NCBI GenBank assembly: GCA_902760845.1
Contig: CACWHX010000015.1
Span: 1-32,252, forward strand
Source: Oscillospiraceae bacterium
GTDB lineage: Bacteria; Bacillota; Clostridia; Oscillospirales; Oscillospiraceae
Direction of reading: 5' to 3'
DNA length: 32,252 nucleotides
In this document: positions 1-8,585 of the stretch, piece by piece
Layout: the number at the start of each line of letters is the position of its first letter
Position numbering within the stretch: position 1 is the stretch's first letter
Made by a program: the position numbers and the translations under genes
The notes under the pieces: model-generated
Told to the model about the DNA's origin: nothing
The model's database searches: none
The model's input: the letters and a program-made list of their open reading frames with translations, nothing else

Positions 1-29
1 AGCGCCCCTTTCTTTGCGGCTCCACCGCG

Positions 30-55
30 TTTCTTTCCGGCATGGCGGAAAGAAA
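30..55. repeat. Perfect 10-bp inverted repeat (hairpin) upstream of the ylxM promoter
   Basis: Ten bases (30-39) are the exact reverse complement of 46-55, with a 6-base loop. The C/T-rich run at 5-15 could pair instead with the A/G-rich run ending at 60, so two alternative stems exist. It lies upstream of the promoter at 133-161, so it most likely belongs to the 3' end of whatever precedes the window. No T tract follows, so it is not a standard intrinsic terminator. Positions 1-132 hold no gene that I can see. Confidence 0.5.
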
Positions 56-132
56 TGGGGTGGATTCTGCACTAAGACAATGATTGCAGTACGTAATAAT
101 CGTAATAAATGGTTCTCGACAGGATCAACCCC

Positions 133-161
133 TTGACAGGGATGAAAAAAAGCATTATAAT
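133..161 (+). promoter_or_regulatory. Sigma-A promoter of the ylxM-ffh operon
   Basis: A perfect TTGACA (133-138) and a perfect TATAAT (156-161) are separated by exactly 17 bases. The ylxM start is at 210, which leaves an untranslated leader of about 40 bases. A full-consensus promoter fits a constitutive, highly expressed translation and targeting operon. Confidence 0.88.
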
Positions 162-209
162 GTCTAAGCTGTAAAGGAAAGGCCCTTTGCGGCGAGGGAG
201 GCGAGAACG

Positions 210-560
210 ATGCCGGATGAAACCGTGCTGCGCACGATGCTGTTCGATTTTTACGGCGAGCTGCTGACCGAAAAGCAGCGGGAGTACTTTGACCTCCACT
301 ATAACGACGACCTCTCGCTCTCGGAAATCGCGGAGACGGAAGGCATCTCGCGCCAGGCGGTGTGGGACATCATCCGCCGCGCCGAGGCGTCGCTCCGGGA
401 AATCGAGCGCAAGACCGGCCTCGTCCGGCGCTATGGCGCGCAGCGGGAGACCGTCGCCGCCATCGAGGCGCGGCTGAAGCGGCTGGAGTCTGAAACGGAT
501 GGCGAGACCCGCGCGCTCGCGCGGGAAATCGCCGCGCTGACGCAGGAATTGAAAGGGTAA
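210..560 (+). CDS. ylxM: YlxM family DNA-binding/SRP-associated protein
   Basis: This 116-residue protein matches the YlxM/UPF0122 family by length, by its sigma-factor-like helix-turn-helix and by its place directly upstream of ffh. The HTH lies near residues 25-60 and includes the segments YNDDLSLSEIAETEGISRQA and VWDIIRRAE. The C-terminal third is charged and helical, probably a coiled coil. In streptococci YlxM interacts with the signal recognition particle and modulates it; elsewhere its role is less clear. The start is an ATG with an AGGGAGG ribosome site 8 bases upstream. The stop is 4 bases before ffh, so the two are clearly co-transcribed. Confidence 0.9.
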   Translation: MPDETVLRTMLFDFYGELLTEKQREYFDLHYNDDLSLSEIAETEGISRQAVWDIIRRAEASLREIERKTGLVRRYGAQRETVAAIEARLKRLESETDGETRALAREIAALTQELKG

Positions 561-564
561 CGAC

Positions 565-1959
565 ATGGCATTTGAATCTCTGTCTGATAAATTGAACGAG
601 GCGTTCAAGCGTCTGCGCGGCAAGGGTCGTCTCACGGAGGTCGACGTGAAGGAGGCCATGCGCGAGGTCAAGCTCGCCCTGCTGGAGGCGGACGTCAACT
701 TCAAGGTCGTCAAGGACTTTGTAAAGAAAGTGACCGAGCGCGCCACCGGCGCGGACGTGCTGGAGAGCCTGTCCCCGGCGCAGATGGTCATCAAGATCGT
801 GAACGAAGAGCTCTGCGCGCTCATGGGCAGCGAAAACCAGAAGCTCAACATCAGCTCCAAATCGCCGAGCGTCGTGATGCTCGTCGGTTTGCAGGGCGCG
901 GGCAAGACCACCAACGGCGCGAAGCTCGCGGGACTCATGCGCAAGCAGGGCAAGCGCCCGCTGCTCGTGGCGTGCGACGTGTATCGCCCCGCCGCCATCC
1001 AGCAGCTGGAAACCGTCGGCGCGCAGCTGGAGCTCCCTGTGTTTCAGATGGGACAGGGCGACCCCGTGGAAATCGCGAAGGCCGGCATCGAGCACGCCCG
1101 CAAACACGGAAACGACCTTGTGCTGCTCGACACGGCGGGCCGTCTGCACATCGACGAGGCGCTCATGGCGGAGCTGCAGGCCATCAAGGCGGCGGTCGAG
1201 CCGGCGGAGATTCTGCTCGTCATCGACGCGATGATCGGGCAGGACGCGGTCGCGACCGCGACGGCGTTTGACGAGGCGCTGGACATCACCGGCGTCATGC
1301 TCACAAAGCTCGACGGTGACGCCCGCGGCGGCGCGGCGCTCAGCATCCGGGCGCTCACCGGCAAGCCCATCAAGTTTGCCGGCATCGGCGAAAAGCTCGA
1401 CCAGATCGAGCCGTTTCACCCCGACCGCATGGCCAGCCGCATCCTCGGCATGGGCGACATGCTCACGCTGATCGAGAAGGCGGAGGAAAACTTCGACAAG
1501 AAGAAGGCCGAGGAGCTGGCCGAGCGCCTGCGGCAGAACAAATTCACCCTCACGGATTATTATGACCAGCTTCAGCAGCTCAAGGGCATGGGCTCCCTGC
1601 AGGACATTGCCGGCATGGTGCCGGGCTTCGACGCGAAGGCGCTGCAGGGCGCGACCGTGGACGAAAAGGCCCTCACGCGCATCGAGGCGATCATTCAATC
1701 CATGACGCCGTATGAGCGCGAAAATCCGAACGTGCTCAACTCCAGCCGGAAGCGGCGCGTCGCCGCCGGAAGCGGCACGGACGTGGTGGAGATCAACAAG
1801 CTCCTGAAGCAGTTTGAGCTGATGCAGAATCTCACAAAGCAGCTCTCGAACACCGGCAAGCGCCGCAGGGGCAAAAAGGGCGGCTTCGGCGGCATGGGCA
1901 ATCTCGGCGGTCTCGGCGGCCTCTTCGGCGGAGGCGGCGGCAGACCCTACGGATTTTAA
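565..1959 (+). CDS. ffh: Signal recognition particle protein Ffh (SRP54)
   Basis: The GTPase subunit of the SRP binds 4.5S RNA and the signal sequences of nascent membrane and secreted proteins, and delivers them to FtsY. At 464 residues it has normal length. An N-terminal four-helix N domain is followed by the G domain, with P-loop GLQGAGKTT near residue 108, the DTAGR motif near residue 191 and TKLDGDARGG near residue 250. A C-terminal methionine-rich M domain (about residues 300-440) follows. The last 25 residues are a Gly-rich tail, as is common in Firmicutes Ffh. It is translated 4 bases after ylxM with an AAAGGG ribosome site. Confidence 0.98.
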   Translation: MAFESLSDKLNEAFKRLRGKGRLTEVDVKEAMREVKLALLEADVNFKVVKDFVKKVTERATGADVLESLSPAQMVIKIVNEELCALMGSENQKLNISSKSPSVVMLVGLQGAGKTTNGAKLAGLMRKQGKRPLLVACDVYRPAAIQQLETVGAQLELPVFQMGQGDPVEIAKAGIEHARKHGNDLVLLDTAGRLHIDEALMAELQAIKAAVEPAEILLVIDAMIGQDAVATATAFDEALDITGVMLTKLDGDARGGAALSIRALTGKPIKFAGIGEKLDQIEPFHPDRMASRILGMGDMLTLIEKAEENFDKKKAEELAERLRQNKFTLTDYYDQLQQLKGMGSLQDIAGMVPGFDAKALQGATVDEKALTRIEAIIQSMTPYERENPNVLNSSRKRRVAAGSGTDVVEINKLLKQFELMQNLTKQLSNTGKRRRGKKGGFGGMGNLGGLGGLFGGGGGRPYGF

Positions 1960-2017
1960 CGCTTTCTACATCTTCGGATGCAGAGATATCGAAAAAACGG
2001 CATGGAGGTGAAGATAG

Positions 2018-2257
2018 ATGGTCAAGATCAGACTTCGCAGAATGGGCGCGAAGAAGAATCCGTTCTACCGCATCGTGGTCGCGGATTCCCGCTCTCCCCG
2101 CGACGGCAGATGTATCGAGGAGCTCGGCTACTACGATCCGCTGGCGGAGGACAGCCAGATCAAGGTTGACGTGGAGCGCGCCAAGTACTGGATTGCCAAC
2201 GGCGCGCAGCCGACCGATACCGTTCGCGCACTGCTGAAAAAAGCCGCAGCAGAATAA
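2018..2257 (+). CDS. rpsP: 30S ribosomal protein S16
   Basis: This is a 79-residue small-subunit protein with the typical S16 start [20 protein letters not shown] and the DSRSPRDGR stretch, followed by the conserved IEELGYYDP segment. S16 helps assemble the 5' domain of 16S rRNA. The start is the ATG following a GGAGGTGA ribosome site; an in-frame extension is not needed. It sits 58 bases after ffh and 15 bases before khpA, the usual Firmicutes order. Confidence 0.97.
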   Translation: MVKIRLRRMGAKKNPFYRIVVADSRSPRDGRCIEELGYYDPLAEDSQIKVDVERAKYWIANGAQPTDTVRALLKKAAAE

Positions 2258-2272
2258 GGAGTATGACTCGCA

Positions 2273-2503
2273 ATGAAAGAACTTCTGACCTATGTTGTGC
2301 AGAATCTCGTCGAACATCCCGACGAGGTCTCTGTGACCGAGCGCGAAGCCGACGGCGAGACCATTTTTGAAGTGCGCGTGGCCGACGGCGATATGGGCAA
2401 GGTCATCGGCCGTCAGGGCCGGATCGTCAAGGAGATCCGCATTCTGATGAAGGCCGTCGCCCAGAGAAAGGGCAAAAAAGTGTCGGTCGAGATCATGGAC
2501 TGA
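2273..2503 (+). CDS. khpA: KH-domain RNA-binding protein KhpA (YlqC)
   Basis: This is a 76-residue single KH domain. The GxxG RNA-contact loop is visible as VIGRQGRI near residues 44-51, within the segment GDMGKVIGRQGRIVKEIR. In Gram-positive bacteria KhpA pairs with KhpB (Jag/EloR) to bind many RNAs and affects cell elongation and division. The position between rpsP and rimM is the conserved one. The ylqD gene that sits next in Bacillus is absent, and a hairpin-containing gap takes its place. Confidence 0.95.
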   Translation: MKELLTYVVQNLVEHPDEVSVTEREADGETIFEVRVADGDMGKVIGRQGRIVKEIRILMKAVAQRKGKKVSVEIMD

Positions 2504-2510
2504 CCCGATC

Positions 2511-2545
2511 GGAAGCCGGGGGAACCCGTTCCCCCAGCGGCTTCC
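2511..2545 (+). repeat. Long GC-rich stem-loop between khpA and rimM
   Basis: An 8-bp outer stem (2511-2518 with 2538-2545) continues into a 7-bp inner stem (2519-2525 with 2528-2534), with a 3-base bulge and a tiny loop. A second GC-rich potential stem follows at about 2561-2582. No T tract follows, so I do not call it a terminator. It could mark an RNA-processing, stability or attenuation point inside the operon. Confidence 0.6.
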
Positions 2546-2607
2546 GGGAAAACCCAACGCCCTGCGGCGCCCGCCGCGGGGCATTGCAGTATTTCAAGGT
2601 GATGACG

Positions 2608-3090
2608 ATGAAAAAGCAATATCTGGAGGCCGGCAAAATCACGAACACGCACGGCGTGCGCGGCGAGGTGCGCATCACCCCGTGGGCGGACAGCGCCGAA
2701 TTTCTGCGCGGCTTCCGGACCTTCTATATCGACGAAACGCCCGTGAAGGTGCTGCACAGCCGCGTCCACAAGGGGCAGCTCATCGCGCAGCTGGAGGGCG
2801 TGGCGGACGTGAACGCCGCCATGGCGCTCAAAAACCGCGTCGTGTGCATCGACCGCGCGGACGCGGCGCTCCCGGAGGGCCGCTTTTTCGTGCAGGACCT
2901 GCTGGGGCTGCCCGTGCGGACCGACGCCGGCGAGCAGCTCGGCGCGCTCGCGGACGTGCTGGAGCTGCCGCAGGGCAAGGTCTACGTCGTGCGCGGCGCG
3001 CGGGAGATTCTGATTCCCGACGTGCCGGAGTTTATTCTGGACGTGGACGCACAGCGCGGCCTGACCGTGCGTTTGATTGAGGGCTTGTGA
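2608..3090 (+). CDS. rimM: Ribosome maturation factor RimM
   Basis: RimM is a chaperone for 30S assembly that binds S19 and the 3' domain of 16S rRNA. From this start it has 160 residues, normal for the family. The N-terminal beta-barrel begins LEAGKITNTHGVRGEVRITP, a hallmark of RimM, and a C-terminal PRC-barrel starts around residue 90. I chose the ATG at 2608 because an AAGGTG ribosome site lies 6 bases before it; a TTG at 2584 would add eight unlikely residues. The stop is one base from the trmD start, indicating translational coupling. Confidence 0.93.
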   Translation: MKKQYLEAGKITNTHGVRGEVRITPWADSAEFLRGFRTFYIDETPVKVLHSRVHKGQLIAQLEGVADVNAAMALKNRVVCIDRADAALPEGRFFVQDLLGLPVRTDAGEQLGALADVLELPQGKVYVVRGAREILIPDVPEFILDVDAQRGLTVRLIEGL

Positions 3091-3091
3091 T

Positions 3092-4375
3092 ATGCGTATT
3101 GATATTTTGACGCTCTTTCCCGACTCGATGCGCGCCGTACTCGGCGAGAGCATCCTCGGCCGCGCGGCGGCCCGGGGCATTCTGGACATCCGCTGCCGCC
3201 AGATTCGCGACTATACGGAAAACCGCCAGAAGCAGGTGGACGACTATCCCTACGGCGGCGGCTGGGGTCAGGTGATGATGGCGCAGCCGCTGAAAAGCTG
3301 CCTCGACGACGTGATGCGGGACGCCTCCGGCCTGCGCTCGCGCGTGATCTATCTGTCGCCGCAGGGGCAGCCCTTCACGCAGGCGAAGGCGCGACAGCTT
3401 CAGGCGGATTACGATCATCTGGTGCTGGTCTGCGGCCACTATGAGGGCGTGGATGAGCGCTTCATCGAGGCGTGCGTGGACGAGGAGCTCTCGCTCGGCG
3501 ACTTTGTGCTCACAGGCGGGGAAATCGCGGCCATGGCCGTGGCCGACTGCGTGTGCCGCATGGTGCCGGGCGTGCTCGCGGACGAGGCGTGCTACACCGG
3601 CGAGAGCCACTGGGACGGGCTGCTGGAATACCCGCAGTACACCCGGCCGGAGACGTGGGAGGGCCGCGCGGTGCCGGAGGTGCTGCGCGGCGGCAACCAC
3701 GCGGAAATCGCGGAGTGGCGGCGAAGGCAAAGCCTCGCGCGCACGATGGACAAGCGCCCCGACCTGTTTGAAAAGCTGGAGCTGGACGCCGACGACCGCA
3801 GGCGCGTGGAGGCCATCCGCCGCGACCGCGCGCGGCGCAGGCTCACATCGCCGCTGACGTACCGGCCGGCGGCGGAGGCGGACCTGCCGGACATTCTGGA
3901 GATCGTGCGGCAGGCGAAGGACGGTCTGCGGCGAAACCGCGTCGATCAGTGGCAGGGGAACTACCCCACGGCGGACCTGTTTCGCGCGGACATCGCGGCC
4001 GGCGCCTGCTACGTGCTCGAATACGAGGGCGAGACCGCCGGCGTGTTCGTGCTCACAAACGATCCGGAGCCGGAATATGACGCGATCACGGACGGCCGCT
4101 GGCGCAGCGCGCCGCCGTACTGCGTGCTGCACCGCAGCGCCATCCGCGCCGACTTTCGCGGCACGGGCGCGGCGGACGCGCTCATACGCGCCGTCGAGGA
4201 GCTGACCGCGCGGCGCGGCGGCACGGCCGTGCGCGTGGACACGCACCGGAAGAACAAGTCCATGCGCGCGCTGCTCCTCCGGCACGGCTACCGCTTCTGC
4301 GGGAACGTGCTGGTGGAGAGCGAGCCGGGGCACGATCCGCGCCGGCAGTGCTTTGAAAAGATTTTGCATCCATAA
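3092..4375 (+). CDS. trmD: TrmD tRNA (m1G37) methyltransferase fused to a GNAT acetyltransferase domain
   Basis: The first ~245 residues are a full TrmD, the SPOUT enzyme that methylates G37 next to the anticodon and so prevents frameshifting. It starts MRIDILTLFPDS. The knot region contains LVCGHYEGVDER and SLGDFVLTGGEIAAMAVAD near residues 115-150, and PQYTRP and LRGGNHAEI follow. TrmD normally ends here at 230-260 residues. This protein runs to 427 without a frameshift. From about residue 254 (LTYRPAAEADLPDI) it has a complete GNAT fold with the acetyl-CoA loop RADFRGTGAADAL near residues 352-364. I infer a bifunctional protein; the acetylation target is unknown. The ATG follows the rimM stop by one base. 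Confidence 0.95.
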   Translation: MRIDILTLFPDSMRAVLGESILGRAAARGILDIRCRQIRDYTENRQKQVDDYPYGGGWGQVMMAQPLKSCLDDVMRDASGLRSRVIYLSPQGQPFTQAKARQLQADYDHLVLVCGHYEGVDERFIEACVDEELSLGDFVLTGGEIAAMAVADCVCRMVPGVLADEACYTGESHWDGLLEYPQYTRPETWEGRAVPEVLRGGNHAEIAEWRRRQSLARTMDKRPDLFEKLELDADDRRRVEAIRRDRARRRLTSPLTYRPAAEADLPDILEIVRQAKDGLRRNRVDQWQGNYPTADLFRADIAAGACYVLEYEGETAGVFVLTNDPEPEYDAITDGRWRSAPPYCVLHRSAIRADFRGTGAADALIRAVEELTARRGGTAVRVDTHRKNKSMRALLLRHGYRFCGNVLVESEPGHDPRRQCFEKILHP

Positions 4376-4418
4376 GACTTGAACAGACGTTTTTGAATGC
4401 TTGCGAGGAGAATCTGTG

Positions 4419-7400
4419 ATGGAAAGAATCCCGTTTTTAGAAATGTTCCCCGGCTGCGAGCCGATGCGGCCGATGTGCGGCGGGCTGGAGCGCGCCGAGG
4501 TGCTGGAGGTGCTGGTGCTGCGCGAGAGCATGACCATGACCGCCCGGGCGTGGTTTGCGCAGATGCCCGCCCCGGCGGAGCTGGCGAAGCTGGAGGAGCA
4601 TCTCGCCGCGCAGTATCGGCTGCAGGCCGTCTCCCTGCAGGCGACGTATCCCGCGCCGGAGACCAGAAAAGAGAAAAAGCCCGGGGAAAAGCTCCTGATG
4701 GGCAAGGCCATCCGCAGCGGCGCCAGGGTGACGCCGATGCACGCGCTCACGCTGGAGTCCGGCAGCGTCACGGTCGAGGGCGAGGTCTTCGCCGTGCAGA
4801 GCCGGGAGCTGGCAAAGCGCGGCGCGGCGGTGCTCTCGTTCGACATGACGGACACGACCGGCTCCGTGCGCGTGTCGCGCTTCCTGCGCGGGGACGACGA
4901 TCAGAGCGTCATCCACCGGATCACCCCCGGCGCGTGGGTCAAGGTGCAGGGCAGCGTCAACTACAGCAAGTATGACGAGGACATGATCGTCGAGCCGCGC
5001 AGCATCGTGCAGGGCGTGAAGCACATCCGGCCGGACAACGCGCCGCAAAAGCGCGTGGAGCTGCATCTGCACACGCGCTACTCCGCGCTGGACGCGCTGT
5101 CTGATCCCGCCGATCTCGTGGCGCGCGCGGCCGCGTGGGGACACCCCGCCATCGCCGTCACCGATCACGGCATTGCGCAGGCGTTTCCGGACATGTGGAA
5201 GGCCGCGAAAAAGCACAACATCAAGATCATTTACGGCGAGGAGGGCTATCTCGTCAACGACGTGGACGGCAATCTCGCCGTGCACGGGCAGTGCGCCCTC
5301 CCGCTCGACACGGAGTACGTCGCGTTCGATATCGAGACGACCGGCCTGCATCTCGGCACCTGCCGCATGACGGAGATCGGCGCGGTGCGCTTTCGCGGCC
5401 GGGACGTGCTGGAGACGTTCAACACCTTTGTCGATCCGCACATGCCCATCCCGCCGGAGATCACGCGTCTGACCGGCATCCGCGACAGCGACGTTGCCGG
5501 CGCGCCGGACGAGGGCGACGCCATGCGCGCCTTTCTCGAGTTCGCAGGCGACCGCCCGATCATCGCGCACAACGCCGACTTTGACACCGGCTTCATGTCG
5601 GCCGCCTGCCGGCGCAGCGGCATCCCGTTCGAGCCGGTGTATCTCGACACGCTCCTCCTCTCGCAGCTGCTGCTGCCGGACCTAAAGCGCCACAAGCTGG
5701 ACATGGTGTCCAACCGGCTGGGCCTGCCGGACTTCAACCACCACCGCGCCTCGGACGACGCGATGGTCGTGGCGCGCATCATGGATAAGTTTATCCCCAT
5801 GCTCGCCGAGCGCGGGGTAAAGACGGTGGACGATATCAACGACGTGGTGCGCGCGGGCATGAAGGAGAAAAACCGCACGCGGCACATCTCCCTGCTCGTA
5901 AAAAACAAAACGGGGCTGAAAAATCTCTACGAGATCATCTCCCTGTCGTATCTCAAATATTTTCACCGCAACCCCACCATTCCCAAGAGCGTGCTGACGC
6001 GGTACCGCGAGGGGCTGCTGATCGGCTCGGCCTGCGAGGCGGGCGAACTGTTTGACGCGGTGCTGCGCGGCAAGAGCGACCGGGAGCTCAGGCGCATCGC
6101 GTCGTTTTACGACTATCTGGAGATTATGCCGCTGGCAAACAACCGCTTTCTGGTCGATAACGGCACGCTCCCGAACGACGAGGCGCTGCGCGACTGCAAC
6201 CGCCGCATCGTCGCGCTGGGCGAGGAGTTGGGTAAGCCCGTCGTCGCGACCGGGGACGTGCACTTTCTCGACCCGGAGCAGGAGGTATTTCGCCGCGTGC
6301 TGCTCGCGTCGAAAAAGTTCTCTGACGCGGACAAGCCCATGCCGCTCTATTTCCGCACGACAGAGGAGATGCTGGAGGAGTTTTCATATCTCGGCGAGGC
6401 CAAGGCGCTGGAGGTCGTCGTGACAAATCCGAACGCCATCGCCGACAGCGTCGAGACGTTCGATCTGCTGCCGAAGGAGCTCTATCCGCCAAAGATCGAA
6501 AACTCCGCCGAGGACCTGAAAAGCCTCGTCTACGGCAGGATGCACGCAATCTACGGCGAGCATCCGCCCGCCGTCGTCACCGAGCGCGTGGATCAGGAGC
6601 TGCACGACATTCTCTCGCGCGGGTACGATGTCATTTACATGTCGGCGCAGAAGCTTGTGGCAAATTCCCTCGAGCACGGCTATCTTGTCGGCAGCCGCGG
6701 CAGCGTCGGCTCGTCCATCGTGGCGTATTTCTCCGGCATCACGGAGGTCAACGCGCTGCCCCCGCACTATGTCTGCCCCCAGTGCCGGTATGCGGACTTC
6801 GCGTCCGGCGCCGACTATGGCTGCGGCGCGGACATGCCGGACAAAACCTGCCCCAGCTGCGGCGCCGCGCTGCGCAAGGACGGGTTCGACATTCCGTTTG
6901 AGACGTTCCTCGGCTTCGGCGGCGACAAGGTGCCGGATATCGACCTGAACTTCTCCGGCGAATATCAGGGCCGCGCGCACAAATACACGGAGGAGCTCTT
7001 CGGCTCCGATCATGTGTTTCGCGCCGGCACGATCGGCACGCTCGCGGAAAAGACTGCCTACGGCTTCGTGCTCAAATACGCGGAGGAGCGGGGCCTGCGT
7101 CTGCCGAAGGCGGAGATGAACCGCCTCGCGCTCGGCTGCGTCGGCGTCAAGCGCACGACCGGGCAGCATCCGGGCGGCCTCGTCGTCATCCCGCAGGACA
7201 TGGACGTGACGGACTTTTGCCCCGTGCAGCACCCGGCGGACGATCCGGACAGCGGCATCATCACCACCCACTTTGAATATCACTGCATGGAGGACAATCT
7301 CCTGAAGCTCGACGAGCTGGGCCACGACGACCCGACCATGATCCGCATGCTGGAGGACATGACCGGCGTGGACGCCAGGACCCTCCGCCTCGACGATCCG

Positions 7401-8384
7401 GAGACGATGGGCATCTTCAAATCCGCCGCCCCGCTGGGGCTGCCGGACGACGATCCCATCATCGGCAGGACCGGCACCATCGGCATCCCGGAGTTTGGCA
7501 CCGGCTTCACGCGCCAGATGCTCGTGGATACGCAGCCGGACAGGTTTGACATTCTGGTGCGCCTTTCCGGCTTCTCCCACGGCACGGACGTGTGGCTCGG
7601 CAACGCCAAGGATCTCATCGCCTCCGGCACCGCCACCGTCAACCAGACGGTCGGCTGCCGCGACGACATCATGCTCTATCTCATCAGCCGCGGCATGGAC
7701 GCGAAGCTCTCGTTCAAGATCATGGAGGCCGTGCGCAAGGGAAAGGTGAAAAAGAACGGCTTTCAGGACGGCTGGGTGGACGCGATGAAGGCCCACGGCG
7801 TGCCGGACTGGTACATCGAGTCGCTCTCAAAGATCGCCTATCTCTTCCCGAAGGCGCACGCCGTGGCCTACGTGATGATGGCGTTTCGCATCGCGTGGTT
7901 CAAGGTGCACCGGCCCCTTGCGTTCTACAGCGCGTATTTTTACCGCCGCAGCCAGAAGGACGCCTTTGACGCGGACATGATGACCCGCGGCCTGGAATAT
8001 GCCAAGCACAAGATCAGCGACCTGCAGAACAAACCCGACGCCACCGCCAAGGAGGAGGACCTGCTCGTAACGCTGGAGGCCGTGTACGAATTTTATCTGC
8101 GCGGCTTCTCGTTCGCGCCGATGAGTCTCTACGAGAGCAGCGCGACAAAGTTCATCCCCGACGAGGCCGCCGGCACGCTGCTGCCGCCGTTCGTGGCCAT
8201 CTCCGGCCTCGGCGAGAGCGCAGCGAACGACCTTGTGACCTGCCGCGAGGGCGGGCGGAAATTCGTCTCCGTGGAGGACCTCTCCGCCGCCTGTCCGAAG
8301 GTCAGCCAGACGCATCTGGAGCAGCTGAAGGCCATGGGCGCGCTGGGCGAATTGCCGGACAGCAGCCAGATGAGCCTGTTCTGA
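4419..8384 (+). CDS. polC: DNA polymerase III alpha subunit, PolC type
   Basis: This is the replicative polymerase of Gram-positive bacteria. Domains in order are a shortened N-terminal region, an OB fold (about residues 114-180), the first part of the PHP domain (VELHLHTRYSALDALSD, near 213) and an inserted DEDD 3'-5' exonuclease (FDIETTGLH near 303). The exonuclease ends in HRASDDAMVVARIMDKF, after which the PHP domain resumes. A zinc site (CPQC...CPSCG, near 785-815) precedes the palm with PDIDLNFSG near 840. Length is 1321 residues, about 100 shorter than Bacillus PolC, with the loss before the OB fold. I chose the ATG at 4419 because a GAGGAG site lies 8 bases upstream. It follows trmD by 43 bases and may be co-transcribed with it. 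Confidence 0.97.
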   Translation: MERIPFLEMFPGCEPMRPMCGGLERAEVLEVLVLRESMTMTARAWFAQMPAPAELAKLEEHLAAQYRLQAVSLQATYPAPETRKEKKPGEKLLMGKAIRSGARVTPMHALTLESGSVTVEGEVFAVQSRELAKRGAAVLSFDMTDTTGSVRVSRFLRGDDDQSVIHRITPGAWVKVQGSVNYSKYDEDMIVEPRSIVQGVKHIRPDNAPQKRVELHLHTRYSALDALSDPADLVARAAAWGHPAIAVTDHGIAQAFPDMWKAAKKHNIKIIYGEEGYLVNDVDGNLAVHGQCALPLDTEYVAFDIETTGLHLGTCRMTEIGAVRFRGRDVLETFNTFVDPHMPIPPEITRLTGIRDSDVAGAPDEGDAMRAFLEFAGDRPIIAHNADFDTGFMSAACRRSGIPFEPVYLDTLLLSQLLLPDLKRHKLDMVSNRLGLPDFNHHRASDDAMVVARIMDKFIPMLAERGVKTVDDINDVVRAGMKEKNRTRHISLLVKNKTGLKNLYEIISLSYLKYFHRNPTIPKSVLTRYREGLLIGSACEAGELFDAVLRGKSDRELRRIASFYDYLEIMPLANNRFLVDNGTLPNDEALRDCNRRIVALGEELGKPVVATGDVHFLDPEQEVFRRVLLASKKFSDADKPMPLYFRTTEEMLEEFSYLGEAKALEVVVTNPNAIADSVETFDLLPKELYPPKIENSAEDLKSLVYGRMHAIYGEHPPAVVTERVDQELHDILSRGYDVIYMSAQKLVANSLEHGYLVGSRGSVGSSIVAYFSGITEVNALPPHYVCPQCRYADFASGADYGCGADMPDKTCPSCGAALRKDGFDIPFETFLGFGGDKVPDIDLNFSGEYQGRAHKYTEELFGSDHVFRAGTIGTLAEKTAYGFVLKYAEERGLRLPKAEMNRLALGCVGVKRTTGQHPGGLVVIPQDMDVTDFCPVQHPADDPDSGIITTHFEYHCMEDNLLKLDELGHDDPTMIRMLEDMTGVDARTLRLDDPETMGIFKSAAPLGLPDDDPIIGRTGTIGIPEFGTGFTRQMLVDTQPDRFDILVRLSGFSHGTDVWLGNAKDLIASGTATVNQTVGCRDDIMLYLISRGMDAKLSFKIMEAVRKGKVKKNGFQDGWVDAMKAHGVPDWYIESLSKIAYLFPKAHAVAYVMMAFRIAWFKVHRPLAFYSAYFYRRSQKDAFDADMMTRGLEYAKHKISDLQNKPDATAKEEDLLVTLEAVYEFYLRGFSFAPMSLYESSATKFIPDEAAGTLLPPFVAISGLGESAANDLVTCREGGRKFVSVEDLSAACPKVSQTHLEQLKAMGALGELPDSSQMSLF

Positions 8385-8389
8385 CGCAA

Positions 8390-8418
8390 TTGCAAAATCG
8401 CGCGCCGCGTGGTATAAT
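8390..8418 (+). promoter_or_regulatory. Extended -10 sigma-A promoter downstream of polC
   Basis: TTGCAA (8390-8395), a 17-base spacer and a perfect TATAAT (8413-8418) form a promoter. The TG at 8410-8411 gives an extended -10. It starts only five bases after the polC stop and would make a leader of roughly 160 bases before the cytidylate-kinase-like gene. Confidence 0.8.
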
Positions 8419-8447
8419 AATTGTAACGGCGCGGCCATGATACGATC

Positions 8448-8549
8448 TCATGTCGTCTTTCCCGCCCCGGGCGGGGCGGCTAAAAAAAACATGACAAAGG
8501 CTGCCGTGCGCTCAGCGCGCATACGGTATCCCGGCATGGCCGGCGGCAG
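8448..8549 (+). promoter_or_regulatory. Structured 5' leader of unknown type
   Basis: Two foldable parts are visible. In the first, TCATGT (8448-8453) can pair with ACATGA (8489-8494), enclosing a CCGCCCC/GGGGCGG stem (8462-8468 with 8473-8479) and a run of eight A. In the second, CTGCCG (8501-8506) pairs with CGGCAG (8544-8549) and encloses two short hairpins, 8507-8521 and 8531-8543, giving a three-way-junction shape. I do not recognise a known riboswitch consensus. GC-rich DNA gives chance stems easily, so this is only a candidate. Confidence 0.4.
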
Positions 8550-8585
8550 GCGGCCGGGGCGCGGCGCCGTGGGGGAGGGAATCCT

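Noticed and set aside
3032..4855. 607-codon open frame on the minus strand across trmD and polC
   Set aside because: It is opposite two well-supported genes. Its translation is Arg/His/Ala/Val-rich low-complexity, as expected for antisense frames of GC-rich DNA.
8448..8549. Known riboswitch (fluoride, SAM, c-di-AMP, Mn/yybP, NiCo) in the leader
   Set aside because: I could not find the conserved core of any of these; it is reported only as an unknown structured leader.
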